Origin: an uncultured Bacteroidales bacterium
GTDB taxonomy: Bacteria; Bacteroidota; Bacteroidia; Bacteroidales; P3
Assembly (NCBI GenBank): GCA_900319865.1
Contig: ONQD01000023.1
Coordinates: 1 to 59,313 of the forward strand
Reading direction: 5' to 3'
DNA length: 59,313 nucleotides
Position numbers and translations under genes: made by a program. This document shows positions 33,238-42,174 of this stretch, piece by piece (the stretch's first letter is position 1; every line of letters starts with the position of its first letter). A model generated the notes under the pieces. It was not told the origin of the DNA, did no database searches, and saw nothing but the letters and a program-made list of their open reading frames with translations.

Positions 33238-34014
33238 ATGATTCGAGAAGAAACCGTATTCGGTCCCATATTCAGCCGCCGCCTAGGGACTTCCTTAGGC
33301 ATCAACCTCCTACCCGAAAAGGGCAAGATTTGCAATTTCGACTGCATCTATTGTGAATGTGGTTGGAATAGAGACGGGCGAAACGACACCGTCCTTCCGT
33401 CCGCCGAGAAAGTGAAAAACGATTTGGAACGGATGCTCTGCCTTCAAAAAGACAAAGGTGTAAAGATAGACTCTATCACCTTCTCCGGTGACGGCGAATC
33501 CACCCTGAACCCCGAATTCCCAACTATTATTAGAAACACCCTTGCCCAGCGCGACCGGCTTGCCCCCGAAGCGAAAGTCTCCGTGCTCTCCAATGCCACA
33601 CGCGTCCATATTCCCGAGGTATTTCAAGCTCTCACCCTCGTCGACAATCCCATCATGAAAATCGACGCCCCAACCAACGAGCTGATTGCCCGCATCAACA
33701 AACCAGCTCCCGGTTACGATATTTCCCGTGTGATAGAATCATTGAAACAGTTTCAGGGCAACTTCATATTGCAAACCTGCATGTTGCGCAGCAAAGAATA
33801 CAACTTCGATTCTTCCTGGCCCGAAGTCCTAGACGGATGGATGGCCATTGTGCGTGAACTCAAACCCCGCCAGATAATGGTATACACCATCGACCGCCCC
33901 ACACCTGCCCAAGGACTACAACTCTTCACCCCCGAGGAGATGACCCGCCTGGTGCAGCCCCTGATCGATGAAGGCTTCAACATCCAAATCAAGGGAGCGC
34001 TGACGTCCCAATAA
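33238..34014 (+). CDS. Radical SAM protein
   Basis: 258 residues. The cluster-binding motif CNFDCIYC (Cys32, Cys36, Cys39; CX3CX2C) is followed by further radical SAM features: ITFSGDGESTLNPEF as the GGE-like SAM-binding motif, and MKIDAPTNELIARINKP. VFGPIFSRRLGTSLGINLLP before the cysteines is typical of a widespread, functionally unassigned radical SAM group. It follows the nitroreductase by 20 bases. The reaction is unknown. Confidence 0.9.
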   Translation: MIREETVFGPIFSRRLGTSLGINLLPEKGKICNFDCIYCECGWNRDGRNDTVLPSAEKVKNDLERMLCLQKDKGVKIDSITFSGDGESTLNPEFPTIIRNTLAQRDRLAPEAKVSVLSNATRVHIPEVFQALTLVDNPIMKIDAPTNELIARINKPAPGYDISRVIESLKQFQGNFILQTCMLRSKEYNFDSSWPEVLDGWMAIVRELKPRQIMVYTIDRPTPAQGLQLFTPEEMTRLVQPLIDEGFNIQIKGALTSQ

Positions 34015-34447
34015 TGTCCAGCCCCTTCTCCCTGGCTGCCACATTATCCTACCCATTTACACAAGAATCCCCTCCCCTACCCGCACCAAGGCTTTCCACA
34101 ACTGCGGAATATATCACCATACCCGGCAACAAAAGATGGGTTCGTGTGTCATCTATTAACCCTACATCCTTCTATTGCCTAAAGAGCTGACGGCACATAG
34201 AGCCACATACATTGACAGTCATCCGCATACATCAGCACCGTTATCTCCTCCTATACCAGAACTACTTCACCCCTTCCGCGGCGAAACAATCCCACAAAGG
34301 CCAATAATCGGTACAATAAACAGGGTGTAACCTCCATTACACAGCATTTTTTCGCCCTCGGGCAATAATATCACACAATCGGCGTTAATAAAGAATTATT
34401 AAAATAACGGCGCAAGCCAATTACAGTATATAGAAAAATATATCACT
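34015..34447. other. Gene-free intergenic region
   Basis: About 430 bases without a credible gene. One small inverted repeat, GTGTAA-N6-TTACAC (34326-34343), and an AT-rich stretch just before the polysaccharide cluster. No clear -7 box was seen. Confidence 0.45.
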
Positions 34448-35335
34448 ATGTCCGACAAATCATTTGGCAACGACTACGACCACAACACAACCATACTCTT
34501 TTTCAAGAAATGGTGGAAACTGCTGATGTGGGTATTTATCATCGCCTTAGCGGCTTCTATTGTGGTTTCACTTCTTATCACACCCCGCTACAAATCCACC
34601 GCCACACTGTTCCCCACCAATTCGAACAGACTGAGCAAAGCCATCATGGACTACCACTACAGTCTCGACTTTATGGACTATGGTATCGAGCGCGACTGCG
34701 AATACTGCATTCAGATATTGTCGTCCGAGTCGATGGAACGCGATGTGTGCAAACGTTTCAATCTTATTGAACACTATGGCATCAACCCTAACGACCCCCA
34801 CAAGATGTTCAAACTACACGAACAATACCGCGGCAACGTGAATGTGCGGCGCACCGAATTCCTTGGTGTGGAGGTGTCCGTGCTTGATGTCGACCCCCAA
34901 TGGGCTGCCGACATGGCCAATTTCATTGCTGCCAACTACGATACCGTATGCCACCGCATCCACCACGCCCGTGCCTGCAATGCCGCCGATATCATGCAAG
35001 GGGTTTGCGCACAGATGGAACAGGAAATACGCGACCTCCAGGACAGCCTTCGCCGCACCCCGCAATACCAACTCGGTATAACCCAACTCATCAGCGAGAA
35101 ATGCCACGAACTGGCCGACCTTCAAACCCGTGCCGCCCAAACAAAGGTGGACATGGATGAGAACGTAAGCTATAAGTTTATGTTGGACGAAGCCGTTCCC
35201 GCCGACAAAAAGGCCTACCCCAAACGCATCATTATCGTAGCCCTCGGCACCCTGGGAGCCGTTGTAATGTGCATTCTGGTTCTGCTGCTGGTCGGCTCTT
35301 CTAAAAAAGAGAAAGACTTCGTACACCAAAACTAA
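34448..35335 (+). CDS. Wzz-like polysaccharide chain-length determinant
   Basis: 295 residues. A membrane span near 25-45 (LLMWVFIIALAASIVVSLLI) is followed by TPRYKSTATLFP, the usual start of the periplasmic Wzz domain; a helical, coiled-coil-like part (about 165-235) and a second span (IIIVALGTLGAVVMCILVLLLV, about 262-284) complete the two-TM topology. It would set polymer length together with the polymerase/ligase gene 11 bases downstream. Closest to the short Bacteroidota type without a kinase domain. Confidence 0.8.
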   Translation: MSDKSFGNDYDHNTTILFFKKWWKLLMWVFIIALAASIVVSLLITPRYKSTATLFPTNSNRLSKAIMDYHYSLDFMDYGIERDCEYCIQILSSESMERDVCKRFNLIEHYGINPNDPHKMFKLHEQYRGNVNVRRTEFLGVEVSVLDVDPQWAADMANFIAANYDTVCHRIHHARACNAADIMQGVCAQMEQEIRDLQDSLRRTPQYQLGITQLISEKCHELADLQTRAAQTKVDMDENVSYKFMLDEAVPADKKAYPKRIIIVALGTLGAVVMCILVLLLVGSSKKEKDFVHQN

Positions 35336-35346
35336 CCCTTTCCCCC

Positions 35347-36828
35347 ATGTCCTTGAGCGATTGGCTTAGAAACAACAAGGCCGCTGTCACAGCAGTGGCT
35401 GTCACCCTATTGTTTGCCATAGCCAACTCCATTCTCTTATTAAAGGATTTCTACTACCTCTCCCTCCTCCCCTTGGCAGGTCTCGTGCTGCTCCTTTTTG
35501 TCGTCCGCTTCGAGACCGGCCTGCTCTGCATGGCCCTGCTCACGCCCTTTGCTGTAAACATGGCCCTCATGCCCAAAATGGAACTCTCCATGCCGGTAGA
35601 GCCCATGATGATACTTTTCTCCCTGATGTTCTTCTTCCGCGTGTTGGCAAGCCGGAGCTACGACATGCGGTTGCTCAAACATCCTGTATCCATCGCTCTG
35701 CTTGCCTCCGTGGCCTGGATGCTCATCACCAGCTGCACTTCCGAACTACCTCTCGTATCCTTCAAATACTGGCTGGCCCGCCTATGGTTCATCGTGCCCT
35801 TCTTCTTTGCCGCCGCTCAGATTTTCCGCGACAAGAAGAGAATCCGCCAGTTCTTCTGGTGCTATGCCATAGGGCTGATTGCCGTTATCTGCATCGCCAC
35901 CGCCAAGACCGTTGGCAACTTCAGCGACCTCCAAACGCTCCACCGTGTAATGAAACCCTTCTACAACGACCACACCGCCTACGGATGCGTCATTGCGCTC
36001 TTCCTCCCGGCAGCCTTCTACTTCATCTTCAGCCGCAACAGCAAAGGGTGGTCCCGTTTCCTGTTTCTTGCCATTTTCGCCCTCCTGATAGTAGGTTTGT
36101 TCTTCTCCTACTGCCGTGCCGCTTGGCTCAGCGTACTGGGAGCCATAGGCGTGTATGTACTCATCCGTCTTGGACTTAAAGTAAAGTGGATGGTGCTCCT
36201 GTTCGGCATCGGTGTCGGCGTATTTTTCGTATACCAGAACGACGTGCTCTATCAATTGGGCAAAAACCACCAGGACAGCTCATACGACCTTGCAGGTCAA
36301 ATCAAGTCCATATCAAACATCTCCACCGATGCCAGCAACCTGGAACGCCTCAACCGATGGGCTTCGGCCATCCGCATGTGGAAAGAAAGACCCATCATGG
36401 GATGCGGCCCCGGCACCTACCAGTTCCTCTATGCCAGCTACCAACGCAGCTACCAACTCTCCACCATCAGCACCAATGCCGGCAATCTGGGCAACGCCCA
36501 CAGCGAATACATCGGCCCCATGACCGAACAAGGTCTCCCGGGGGTAGCCCTGGTAGTATGCATCTTCATGACCACTTTCGCCACCGGTGTCCGTGTCTAC
36601 CGCACCGCCAAAGACAAACAAGTGGCCGATATGGCACTGGCCTTCACGCTTAGCCTGCTCACCTACTACATCCACGGAGTGTTCAACAACTTCCTCGACA
36701 CCGACAAACTCTCCGTTCCCTTCTGGGCCTTCACTGCCGTAGTGGTGGCGCTCGATGTATATAGTGAGAAGAAAGAACCGCAACTCACCCAACCCCAAAC
36801 GTCATGCGAAAAGCACGACATACAATAG
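35347..36828 (+). CDS. O-antigen ligase/polymerase-like membrane protein (Wzy/WaaL superfamily)
   Basis: 493 residues with about 11-12 membrane spans. The Wzy_C-type segment includes FFSYCRAAWLSVLGAIGVYVLI and a large periplasmic loop (about 310-385) with NAHSEYIGPMTEQGLPG, where the His of NxHxxYxxxxxExGxxG is the signature. It joins or transfers polysaccharide chains on the periplasmic side of the inner membrane. It is the middle gene of a three-gene cluster and overlaps the NlpC/P60 gene by 25 bases. Confidence 0.88.
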   Translation: MSLSDWLRNNKAAVTAVAVTLLFAIANSILLLKDFYYLSLLPLAGLVLLLFVVRFETGLLCMALLTPFAVNMALMPKMELSMPVEPMMILFSLMFFFRVLASRSYDMRLLKHPVSIALLASVAWMLITSCTSELPLVSFKYWLARLWFIVPFFFAAAQIFRDKKRIRQFFWCYAIGLIAVICIATAKTVGNFSDLQTLHRVMKPFYNDHTAYGCVIALFLPAAFYFIFSRNSKGWSRFLFLAIFALLIVGLFFSYCRAAWLSVLGAIGVYVLIRLGLKVKWMVLLFGIGVGVFFVYQNDVLYQLGKNHQDSSYDLAGQIKSISNISTDASNLERLNRWASAIRMWKERPIMGCGPGTYQFLYASYQRSYQLSTISTNAGNLGNAHSEYIGPMTEQGLPGVALVVCIFMTTFATGVRVYRTAKDKQVADMALAFTLSLLTYYIHGVFNNFLDTDKLSVPFWAFTAVVVALDVYSEKKEPQLTQPQTSCEKHDIQ

Positions 36829-37418
36829 CAATCCTGGCACTCATGTGCTGCCGCGGATGGGCTTGGGGGCAAACCGATAGTTCCCTTGCCCGTATGGAAC
36901 GCAGCATCTATACCACCATCTTCGGCATGCCCGACAGCCTCTACCGTCCCTCCCCTCTTGTGGCCAAAGCTGTGCCCGACACCGCCGACCTCCTCATCGA
37001 GGAGGCCAAGCTGCATCTTGGCAAACCCTACCGCTATGGAGGCAAAGGCCCTTCCGTATTCGACTGTGCCGGATTTGCCCGCTATGTTTATATGAAATTC
37101 GGTTTCACGCTCCCCGGCGGCTCCGCTCCGCAATACCGGCTGGGGAAGGAGGTAAAAGACCGTAAAAAACTCCAAAAAGGCGACCTCGTATTCTTTCAGG
37201 GCCGCTCGGGCAAAGGCGGCGTAGGCCATACCGGTATCGTATGCGAGGCCGACACCACCACCGGAGTTTTCCGTTTCATCCACGCCGCAACCTCTACCGG
37301 TGTAATCTTTTCCTACTCCACCGAAGCCTATTACGCCAAACGCTATATCGGCGCCCGCCGGTTGCTCGGCAAACGCCTCAAAAGCGAAGACCCTCTCCCC
37401 AACCGCCGCAGGCGATAG
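36804..37418 (+). CDS. NlpC/P60 (C40) family peptidoglycan endopeptidase
   Basis: 204 residues with a signal peptide (about 1-23, ending GWAWGQ). The NlpC/P60 domain has the catalytic cysteine in GPSVFDCAGFARYVY, the histidine in VGHTGIVCEADTT, and a polar residue in FRFIHAATSTGV. It would cleave stem-peptide bonds in the periplasm or envelope. The C-terminus is basic (NRRRR). Overlap with the ligase-like gene suggests co-expression with polysaccharide export. Confidence 0.9.
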   Translation: MRKARHTIAILALMCCRGWAWGQTDSSLARMERSIYTTIFGMPDSLYRPSPLVAKAVPDTADLLIEEAKLHLGKPYRYGGKGPSVFDCAGFARYVYMKFGFTLPGGSAPQYRLGKEVKDRKKLQKGDLVFFQGRSGKGGVGHTGIVCEADTTTGVFRFIHAATSTGVIFSYSTEAYYAKRYIGARRLLGKRLKSEDPLPNRRRR

Positions 37419-37819
37419 CCATTTCCCTCCCATCCCCCACCCTCCATACCCCCCTTTCACTTCACCTTCCCCGCCTATCGGCCACAGGATAGTTTATCCT
37501 CGCTCCAAAATAACAAAGAATCTGCCTTTCAAACAAAGTTCATTTCTCTCCATTGCCAGCAATTTAGGGCAACGCACCCCAAAACATCACAAATCACACC
37601 AAACGGGATAGTGTTATACAAAAACAAAACCCCACAGTCCCAACGGACATCTCGTTCCCTCGACCGTTGCTGTGTTCATCCAATTCCCGTATTGTTTCGT
37701 TTTCCGACAGAGATTCCCCTCACCTCAATTCCATTCACCTTCCCCTTTTCTTCCACCTCCACTACCCCTTCAGTTTTTCCTCACCACATCATCAATTCTT
37801 CTTCACTGCAGAGGTTTAT

Positions 37820-37852
37820 ACAAGCTTACTACGGGCTTAATACAAGCTGAAT
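37820..37852. repeat. 11-bp tandem repeat, three units
   Basis: ACAAGCTTACT, ACGGGCTTAAT, ACAAGCTGAAT, exactly adjacent. Same period as blocks at 2527, 2631, 24356 and 44092 but a different sequence. Confidence 0.6.
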
Positions 37853-38099
37853 AGGAAAGGGAGCTGGGAAAAAAGTAGAAACAATTTGGCAGCATCTTCA
37901 AAAACTTGACATCGCAGCACAGCATAATCCCTAGCATCTCTATTCTGAAAGGGAACAGAGTAGAATATCACCTTATGGCAAACACCATGGATATCTAGTG
38001 TCGCGACTATATATCCATTCAATTATAGAGAGCCGATCGGTGTTTAACGCGATATGCTTACAATGGAAAGCGCAACTGGCAAACACCCTTATAACAGAA

Positions 38100-38126
38100 G
38101 TGCGGGTTGAACAGAGCAACCCGCAC
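38100..38126 (-). terminator. Hairpin downstream of the envelope-protein gene
   Basis: GTGCGGGTTG / CAACCCGCAC, a perfect 10-bp stem with a 7-base loop, 66 bases past the stop at 38192 on the minus strand; only a weak T-rich tail (TTCTGTTAT). Confidence 0.4.
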
Positions 38127-38191
38127 CGTGATGGAACGTTCCGTGATGGAGCATACCGACATATTTTACCTAAAAGAGTTATGAAGCGAAA

Positions 38192-39535
38192 TCAATCGTC
38201 CGAGATATTAATCATAAAGCCAACTTTGATTGGGTATACTTTGCGGTCCATCTCGTTGAAAACGGGCAGCGCGGCAATCTGTGCAAAAACCGAGAAGTGA
38301 GAATAGGTAAGGGTGAGCCGTGCATCGACTTTGAATGGATTCATAACGTTCGAGACAGGTTGGCGGTCGCGAATCTGACCATTATACAGGAACTCGCCCT
38401 TATGCTTAAGTCCTGTGTAGTCGCTGGAGTAGTTGATGCCCGGAATAACACTGAGGCCGACATAGAAGTCGCCGACCGGGTCCCAACGCAGGGTGATGGG
38501 CAGAGTGATATAGCGCGTCACCAGTCGGCTAGTCCAGTTGGCGTCCTGCCGGTCTGAACCTTCAAAAGTGTATGAGAACGCCTGCTGGGCATTGGGCACT
38601 ACCGAGACATAGGGAGTGGTGAAATGGTACACATCCGACTCATAGCCCAATCCGATGCCGAAACGCCAATGGCTCACACACCAAGGATAGTAAATACCTT
38701 CCAATTGATAGGATGAGAATGTGGTGCCCAAGGAATAGGCTCCACCCATCTTGGATAGTCCGTTGTAAGGTTGGCTACCCCAGTTGGTAAATGCCCAACC
38801 GAAGTTCAATGAGAAGTCGTCCCAGTAATACTTTGATTCTGATTCCTTGTCTGTACTACTGGTCTTTGTTTCTTCGTCCACACTCGTGTAATTGGTGTTG
38901 GTGACAGCTGCGTTGGGCTTGCGGACATCCACTTTGGCAAAGTCGGAGATAGTATAATTCATCGTGGTGCATTTGCAATAACCGGCATTCACTATTGCGT
39001 AGTCCGATGCAACGAAATCCATTCTGTCTGCCACGCAGGGCGATTCAATACGCACTTTGGAATAATCATCTGCCTTGACTTTCATTCTACGGACACGGAG
39101 GGTATCACCATTGCCGATTTGACGGATAGTCACTTCACTATAGTCATTTGCCGAGACATCCAAAGAGGCTAATTGCTCTACAAGTTGATAGGTCACCGAG
39201 CTCCAGTCGTTGGTCTCAATCTTGCAAGAGCCCCTATTACTAAGATGAAGCTCTAACTGAGGAAACCCCGGACCGACACTGATTGTAAGATGATCCTTGC
39301 CAATCTTTGTTTTTAATCCATACAGGTTTTTATCCCCAATTCGAGACGTTGTTGTGGTAAGGAAATCGGCCGTGTCGGGAACAACGACAATGTTGCAGTA
39401 GTCTTCAAAAACATACCGACTGACATCGCCATTCAAAAGGACTTTGTACACTTTGATTGTGTCATCATTTGTTTCTGCAAAGGCGAAAAATGCCGACAGC
39501 AGGAAAACCATGAAAGGGATTGTTTTGCTTTTCAT
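38192..39535 (-). CDS. Envelope protein: N-terminal GIN-like ladder, C-terminal outer-membrane barrel
   Basis: 447 residues with a signal peptide (about 1-20, ending FAFAET). Residues about 25-215 contain short repeated strands (SLDVSANDYSEVTIRQ, MKVKADDYSKVRIESP, DFVASDYAIVNAG, YTISDFAKVDV) like GIN/DUF2807 domains. After a Ser/Thr/Glu/Lys linker (about 220-240), the C-terminal part is aromatic and glycine-rich (DFSLNFGWAFTNWGS, HWRFGIGLGYESD), as in outer-membrane barrels, ending MINISDD. It lies 69 bases downstream of the anti-sigma gene and is probably in its operon. Function unknown. Confidence 0.65.
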   Translation of the reverse strand: MKSKTIPFMVFLLSAFFAFAETNDDTIKVYKVLLNGDVSRYVFEDYCNIVVVPDTADFLTTTTSRIGDKNLYGLKTKIGKDHLTISVGPGFPQLELHLSNRGSCKIETNDWSSVTYQLVEQLASLDVSANDYSEVTIRQIGNGDTLRVRRMKVKADDYSKVRIESPCVADRMDFVASDYAIVNAGYCKCTTMNYTISDFAKVDVRKPNAAVTNTNYTSVDEETKTSSTDKESESKYYWDDFSLNFGWAFTNWGSQPYNGLSKMGGAYSLGTTFSSYQLEGIYYPWCVSHWRFGIGLGYESDVYHFTTPYVSVVPNAQQAFSYTFEGSDRQDANWTSRLVTRYITLPITLRWDPVGDFYVGLSVIPGINYSSDYTGLKHKGEFLYNGQIRDRQPVSNVMNPFKVDARLTLTYSHFSVFAQIAALPVFNEMDRKVYPIKVGFMINISDD

Positions 39536-39604
39536 ATAGCTAACAGTTTAAATGTTGATTAATTATATTTCTTGTGTTCAGTTCCTAAATTTTACATTTG
39601 CTTT

Positions 39605-40348
39605 TTATAGCGAGGCGAGGAATAGGCGTGCACTGGCTTCAGCACGCAGCCACCCTGCACGCAGTTGTCCCCTCAATTCGCGTTGATACCTGCTCAACGG
39701 CAGCGATGGCTGGGGAAGGGTGAAACTATCTAGCACTTCCTGGTCTTCTTCCTCGGGATAGGCATTGATGATAGTGTAATAGATATACACCGTTGTGTCT
39801 TCTTCCATAGGAGCGGCCTCGGCCAATACGTAATCCATCGGTCTCTCCGCAGCTGGTTCCACAAGTGGCACCAGCGCTTCGGCCTCACGGAGTGCATCGG
39901 GCACACGCGGTTCCGGCACATAAATAGCATCGGGGGTCTGGGATTGAGCGAGACGGGGAGCTGCCGGACGTGAAACGGTCTGCAATTCCTCGCGTGTGAC
40001 AGTAGTATGCACTTCGGCGGTCAATGGCTGCGATGCAGCAGGAGACTTGGTTTCAGAAGTCGACCTATACAGAATTACCCCCGTAGTCAACAACGCAGCT
40101 ACCGCAGCGGCAGCAGCCCAACGCACCAAGGGCACAACTACCGGCCGACGCCTGATGAGCTCCTCCTTCCCCTCGAATACCTCTTGTTGCTGCGGCATCT
40201 TGAGGTTGGAATCGTATAGCATCATCTCCTCGGCCAATTCGGGATGGAGACTTAAAAACTTCTCCACCTCCGCCCGCTGACTCTCGGGCAGGATACCTTC
40301 TTGATATTGGTAGAAAAAGGCTTCGTAGTTATCTGTTGTTATTGTCAT
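39605..40348 (-). CDS. Anti-sigma factor-like membrane protein
   Basis: 247 residues. An N-terminal cytoplasmic helical part (about 1-75; FFYQYQEGILPESQRAEVEKFLSLHPELAEEM, a zinc-finger-less anti-sigma start) is followed by a single membrane span near 82-98 (WAAAAAVAALLTTGVIL) and a Pro/Ala/Glu-rich periplasmic part. It overlaps the ECF sigma gene by 20 bases, the usual pairing; it would hold the sigma factor until an envelope signal releases it. Confidence 0.78.
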   Translation of the reverse strand: MTITTDNYEAFFYQYQEGILPESQRAEVEKFLSLHPELAEEMMLYDSNLKMPQQQEVFEGKEELIRRRPVVVPLVRWAAAAAVAALLTTGVILYRSTSETKSPAASQPLTAEVHTTVTREELQTVSRPAAPRLAQSQTPDAIYVPEPRVPDALREAEALVPLVEPAAERPMDYVLAEAAPMEEDTTVYIYYTIINAYPEEEDQEVLDSFTLPQPSLPLSRYQRELRGQLRAGWLRAEASARLFLASL

Positions 40349-40826
40349 ATCCTAATGCTATTAAATATCTTTTCATCGTTACACGCGCCCGGTATAGATA
40401 GACTGTCACCTGTGTCTCGCTGATGGCTAAGATTTCGGCTATCTCTTGACACGAATAGCCTTCCACATCTTTCAACTGCAGCGCTTCACGTTGTATTTGG
40501 GGCAGTTGGCTCAATGCCTGCTGGAGGGCTTCCCGAAGGTCGAACCGTTCATCGGGATGGGCCTGAATTTCTTGGGGCATTTCGGCCATCACGCTCTCAT
40601 GCACTACCGCGTGGCGCAGAAGACTCATGGATTTGTTATGAACAACCGATAAGAGGAATGACTTTCCTTTAGGTCCCTCCACTCGGCTCCGGTTCTTCCA
40701 CAGGGCCTCGAAAGCATCCTGCACAAGGTCTTTCGACTGTTCCCTGTCGCCGCAACACTGCACCGCGTAGCGGTACACATCGTCGGCCCAAAGCCTCACT
40801 CCGTTGTTATATTCCTTTTGAGTCAT
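40329..40826 (-). CDS. ECF-family RNA polymerase sigma factor
   Basis: 165 residues. Region 2 (about 8-75) contains DREQSKDLVQDAFEALWKNR, the core-binding and -10 recognition helix; region 4 (about 105-160) contains LPQIQREALQLKDVEGYSCQEIAEILAISETQVTVYLYRAR, the -35 helix-turn-helix. No extra C-terminal domain. It heads a minus-strand unit with its anti-sigma factor and an envelope protein. The regulon is unknown. Confidence 0.93.
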   Translation of the reverse strand: MTQKEYNNGVRLWADDVYRYAVQCCGDREQSKDLVQDAFEALWKNRSRVEGPKGKSFLLSVVHNKSMSLLRHAVVHESVMAEMPQEIQAHPDERFDLREALQQALSQLPQIQREALQLKDVEGYSCQEIAEILAISETQVTVYLYRARVTMKRYLIALGYDNNNR

Positions 40827-40881
40827 CTGCTATATAATCGCACGAGAGGCCAAAATACTACAACCGAATGAAAATATTTTT

Positions 40882-40906
40882 TGAAAAAAACTTGCTCCCA
40901 GAGCAA
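40882..40906 (-). terminator. Terminator after the OmpA-family gene
   Basis: Minus strand TTGCTC-TGG-GAGCAA followed by G and TTTTTTT, about 90 bases past the stop at 40997. Confidence 0.75.
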
Positions 40907-40996
40907 ATAGGCGATACACCCAACTAATAATCAACACTCTCCATCATAATTAAAGAATTGGCGGAAAAGAGGCTCTTTCCCGCATTTTCTGACCGA

Positions 40997-42007
40997 TTAT
41001 TGTCCCACCATCTTGATAATGTCATTAAGACGGGGCGTAAGGATAATCTCTGTACGGCGGTTGGAAGCTTTGTTTGCCGCCGAGTTGTTTGGTACACGGG
41101 GCGAATACTCGGCATGTCCGGCAGCCTCAACCCTTGAAGGATTGATGCGTGGTCCCTGCTTGAGCAGCAGTTTCACTATCGCGGTGGCACGCATCACACT
41201 GAGGTCCCAATTGTCGGCCACAGCCCCCGACCCTCTGAACACATCGTTGTCGGTATGGCCCTCGACCATTATGTTGAGGTCGGTATTCTCCTCCAACACC
41301 TTGGCCAAACTCTTTATGGCCTGAACCCCCTGAGTCGACACCTGCCAGCTGCCCGAGGCGAAGAGCAACTTGTCCGCCACCGAGACATATACCTTCCCGT
41401 CCTTGATGTCCACATCAAGGCCCTTGTCCGCGAAACCCACAAGCGCCTGCGACACCGCAAGCCGCAAGGTTTCCAGTTCCTTTTGTTTTGCCTGAAGTGC
41501 ATCGCTCACGGCTCGCTGGTTCTGCTCCATCAGTGCCTGCTGCTCCTCCAGTTGTTTCTGCTGGGCAAGCATGTTCTTCTCACGTGCCTGAAAAGCCACC
41601 TCTTTCTCGTTAAGTTCCCGGGTGCGCTGGGCCAGCATCTTGTTGGCTTTGGAGAGGTCGCGGTTTTTGCCGGTAAGCTGTTGCATATAGTTTTCCACCG
41701 TAGTGTCGTACCGCAACTGGAGAGCCGCATAGGAACGGTTGATGGCCGTCACCGTCGCCTCGCATTCGCTGCGGGCAGCCGACATATCGCTCAGCGCAAC
41801 GGTCATAGCCTGTCCCTGTCGCACCAATTCGGCATTCTCTTCCCGCAACTCCTGCAACTCCTGTTTGGTCACATTCCAACCTTTCACCGCTTGGCTGTAC
41901 TGCGACTGTAGCGATTCATATTCCTTCAGCGATACGCAGGAGGAAAAAAACGTCGACGACAATGCCACCAACAGGGTGGCCAAGGTGGTAAGAAGGGGGT
42001 GTTTCAT
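40997..42007 (-). CDS. OmpA-family lipoprotein with coiled coil
   Basis: 336 residues from MKHPLLTTLATLLVALSSTF, a lipoprotein signal with Cys about 23 (FSSC). A long coiled coil follows (about 28-190, heptads rich in E/Q/L/A). The C-terminal OmpA domain (about 205-330) has the peptidoglycan-binding motif MVEGHTDND...NWDLSVMRA and ends ASNRRTEIILTPRL. It anchors the outer membrane to the wall. The frame is open to 42058, but the ATG at 42007 directly precedes the signal sequence. Confidence 0.9.
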   Translation of the reverse strand: MKHPLLTTLATLLVALSSTFFSSCVSLKEYESLQSQYSQAVKGWNVTKQELQELREENAELVRQGQAMTVALSDMSAARSECEATVTAINRSYAALQLRYDTTVENYMQQLTGKNRDLSKANKMLAQRTRELNEKEVAFQAREKNMLAQQKQLEEQQALMEQNQRAVSDALQAKQKELETLRLAVSQALVGFADKGLDVDIKDGKVYVSVADKLLFASGSWQVSTQGVQAIKSLAKVLEENTDLNIMVEGHTDNDVFRGSGAVADNWDLSVMRATAIVKLLLKQGPRINPSRVEAAGHAEYSPRVPNNSAANKASNRRTEIILTPRLNDIIKMVGQ

Positions 42008-42145
42008 ATCAAATAACTTATTATTATTACACATACCATCAAGAAGTGACTGATTCATACATCACTGCAGCCATGCAGAGGGTCGGCCACTTCTCAAAAT
42101 CTATTGTTTTTAGTAAGGTATATAACGCAAATTAAAAATAATTCG

Positions 42146-42153
42146 TATCTTTG
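42146..42153 (+). promoter_or_regulatory. Promoter -7 box for the ClC gene
   Basis: TATCTTTG, 22 bases before the ATG at 42175. Confidence 0.65.
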
Positions 42154-42174
42154 TAGGCTCACTTTTTTACTAAA

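Larger units (their letters stand above)
37419..38191. other. Gene-free intergenic region with 11-bp repeat and hairpin
   Basis: About 770 bases, C-rich on the left and mixed on the right. Holds an 11-bp repeat block (37820-37852) and a 10-bp perfect hairpin (38100-38126) that may end the minus-strand gene at 38192. A 61-codon minus frame (37837-38022) has no recognisable features. Confidence 0.55.

Noticed and set aside
37837-38022. 61-codon minus frame
   Set aside because: No promoter, signal or family pattern; overlaps the 11-bp repeat block.
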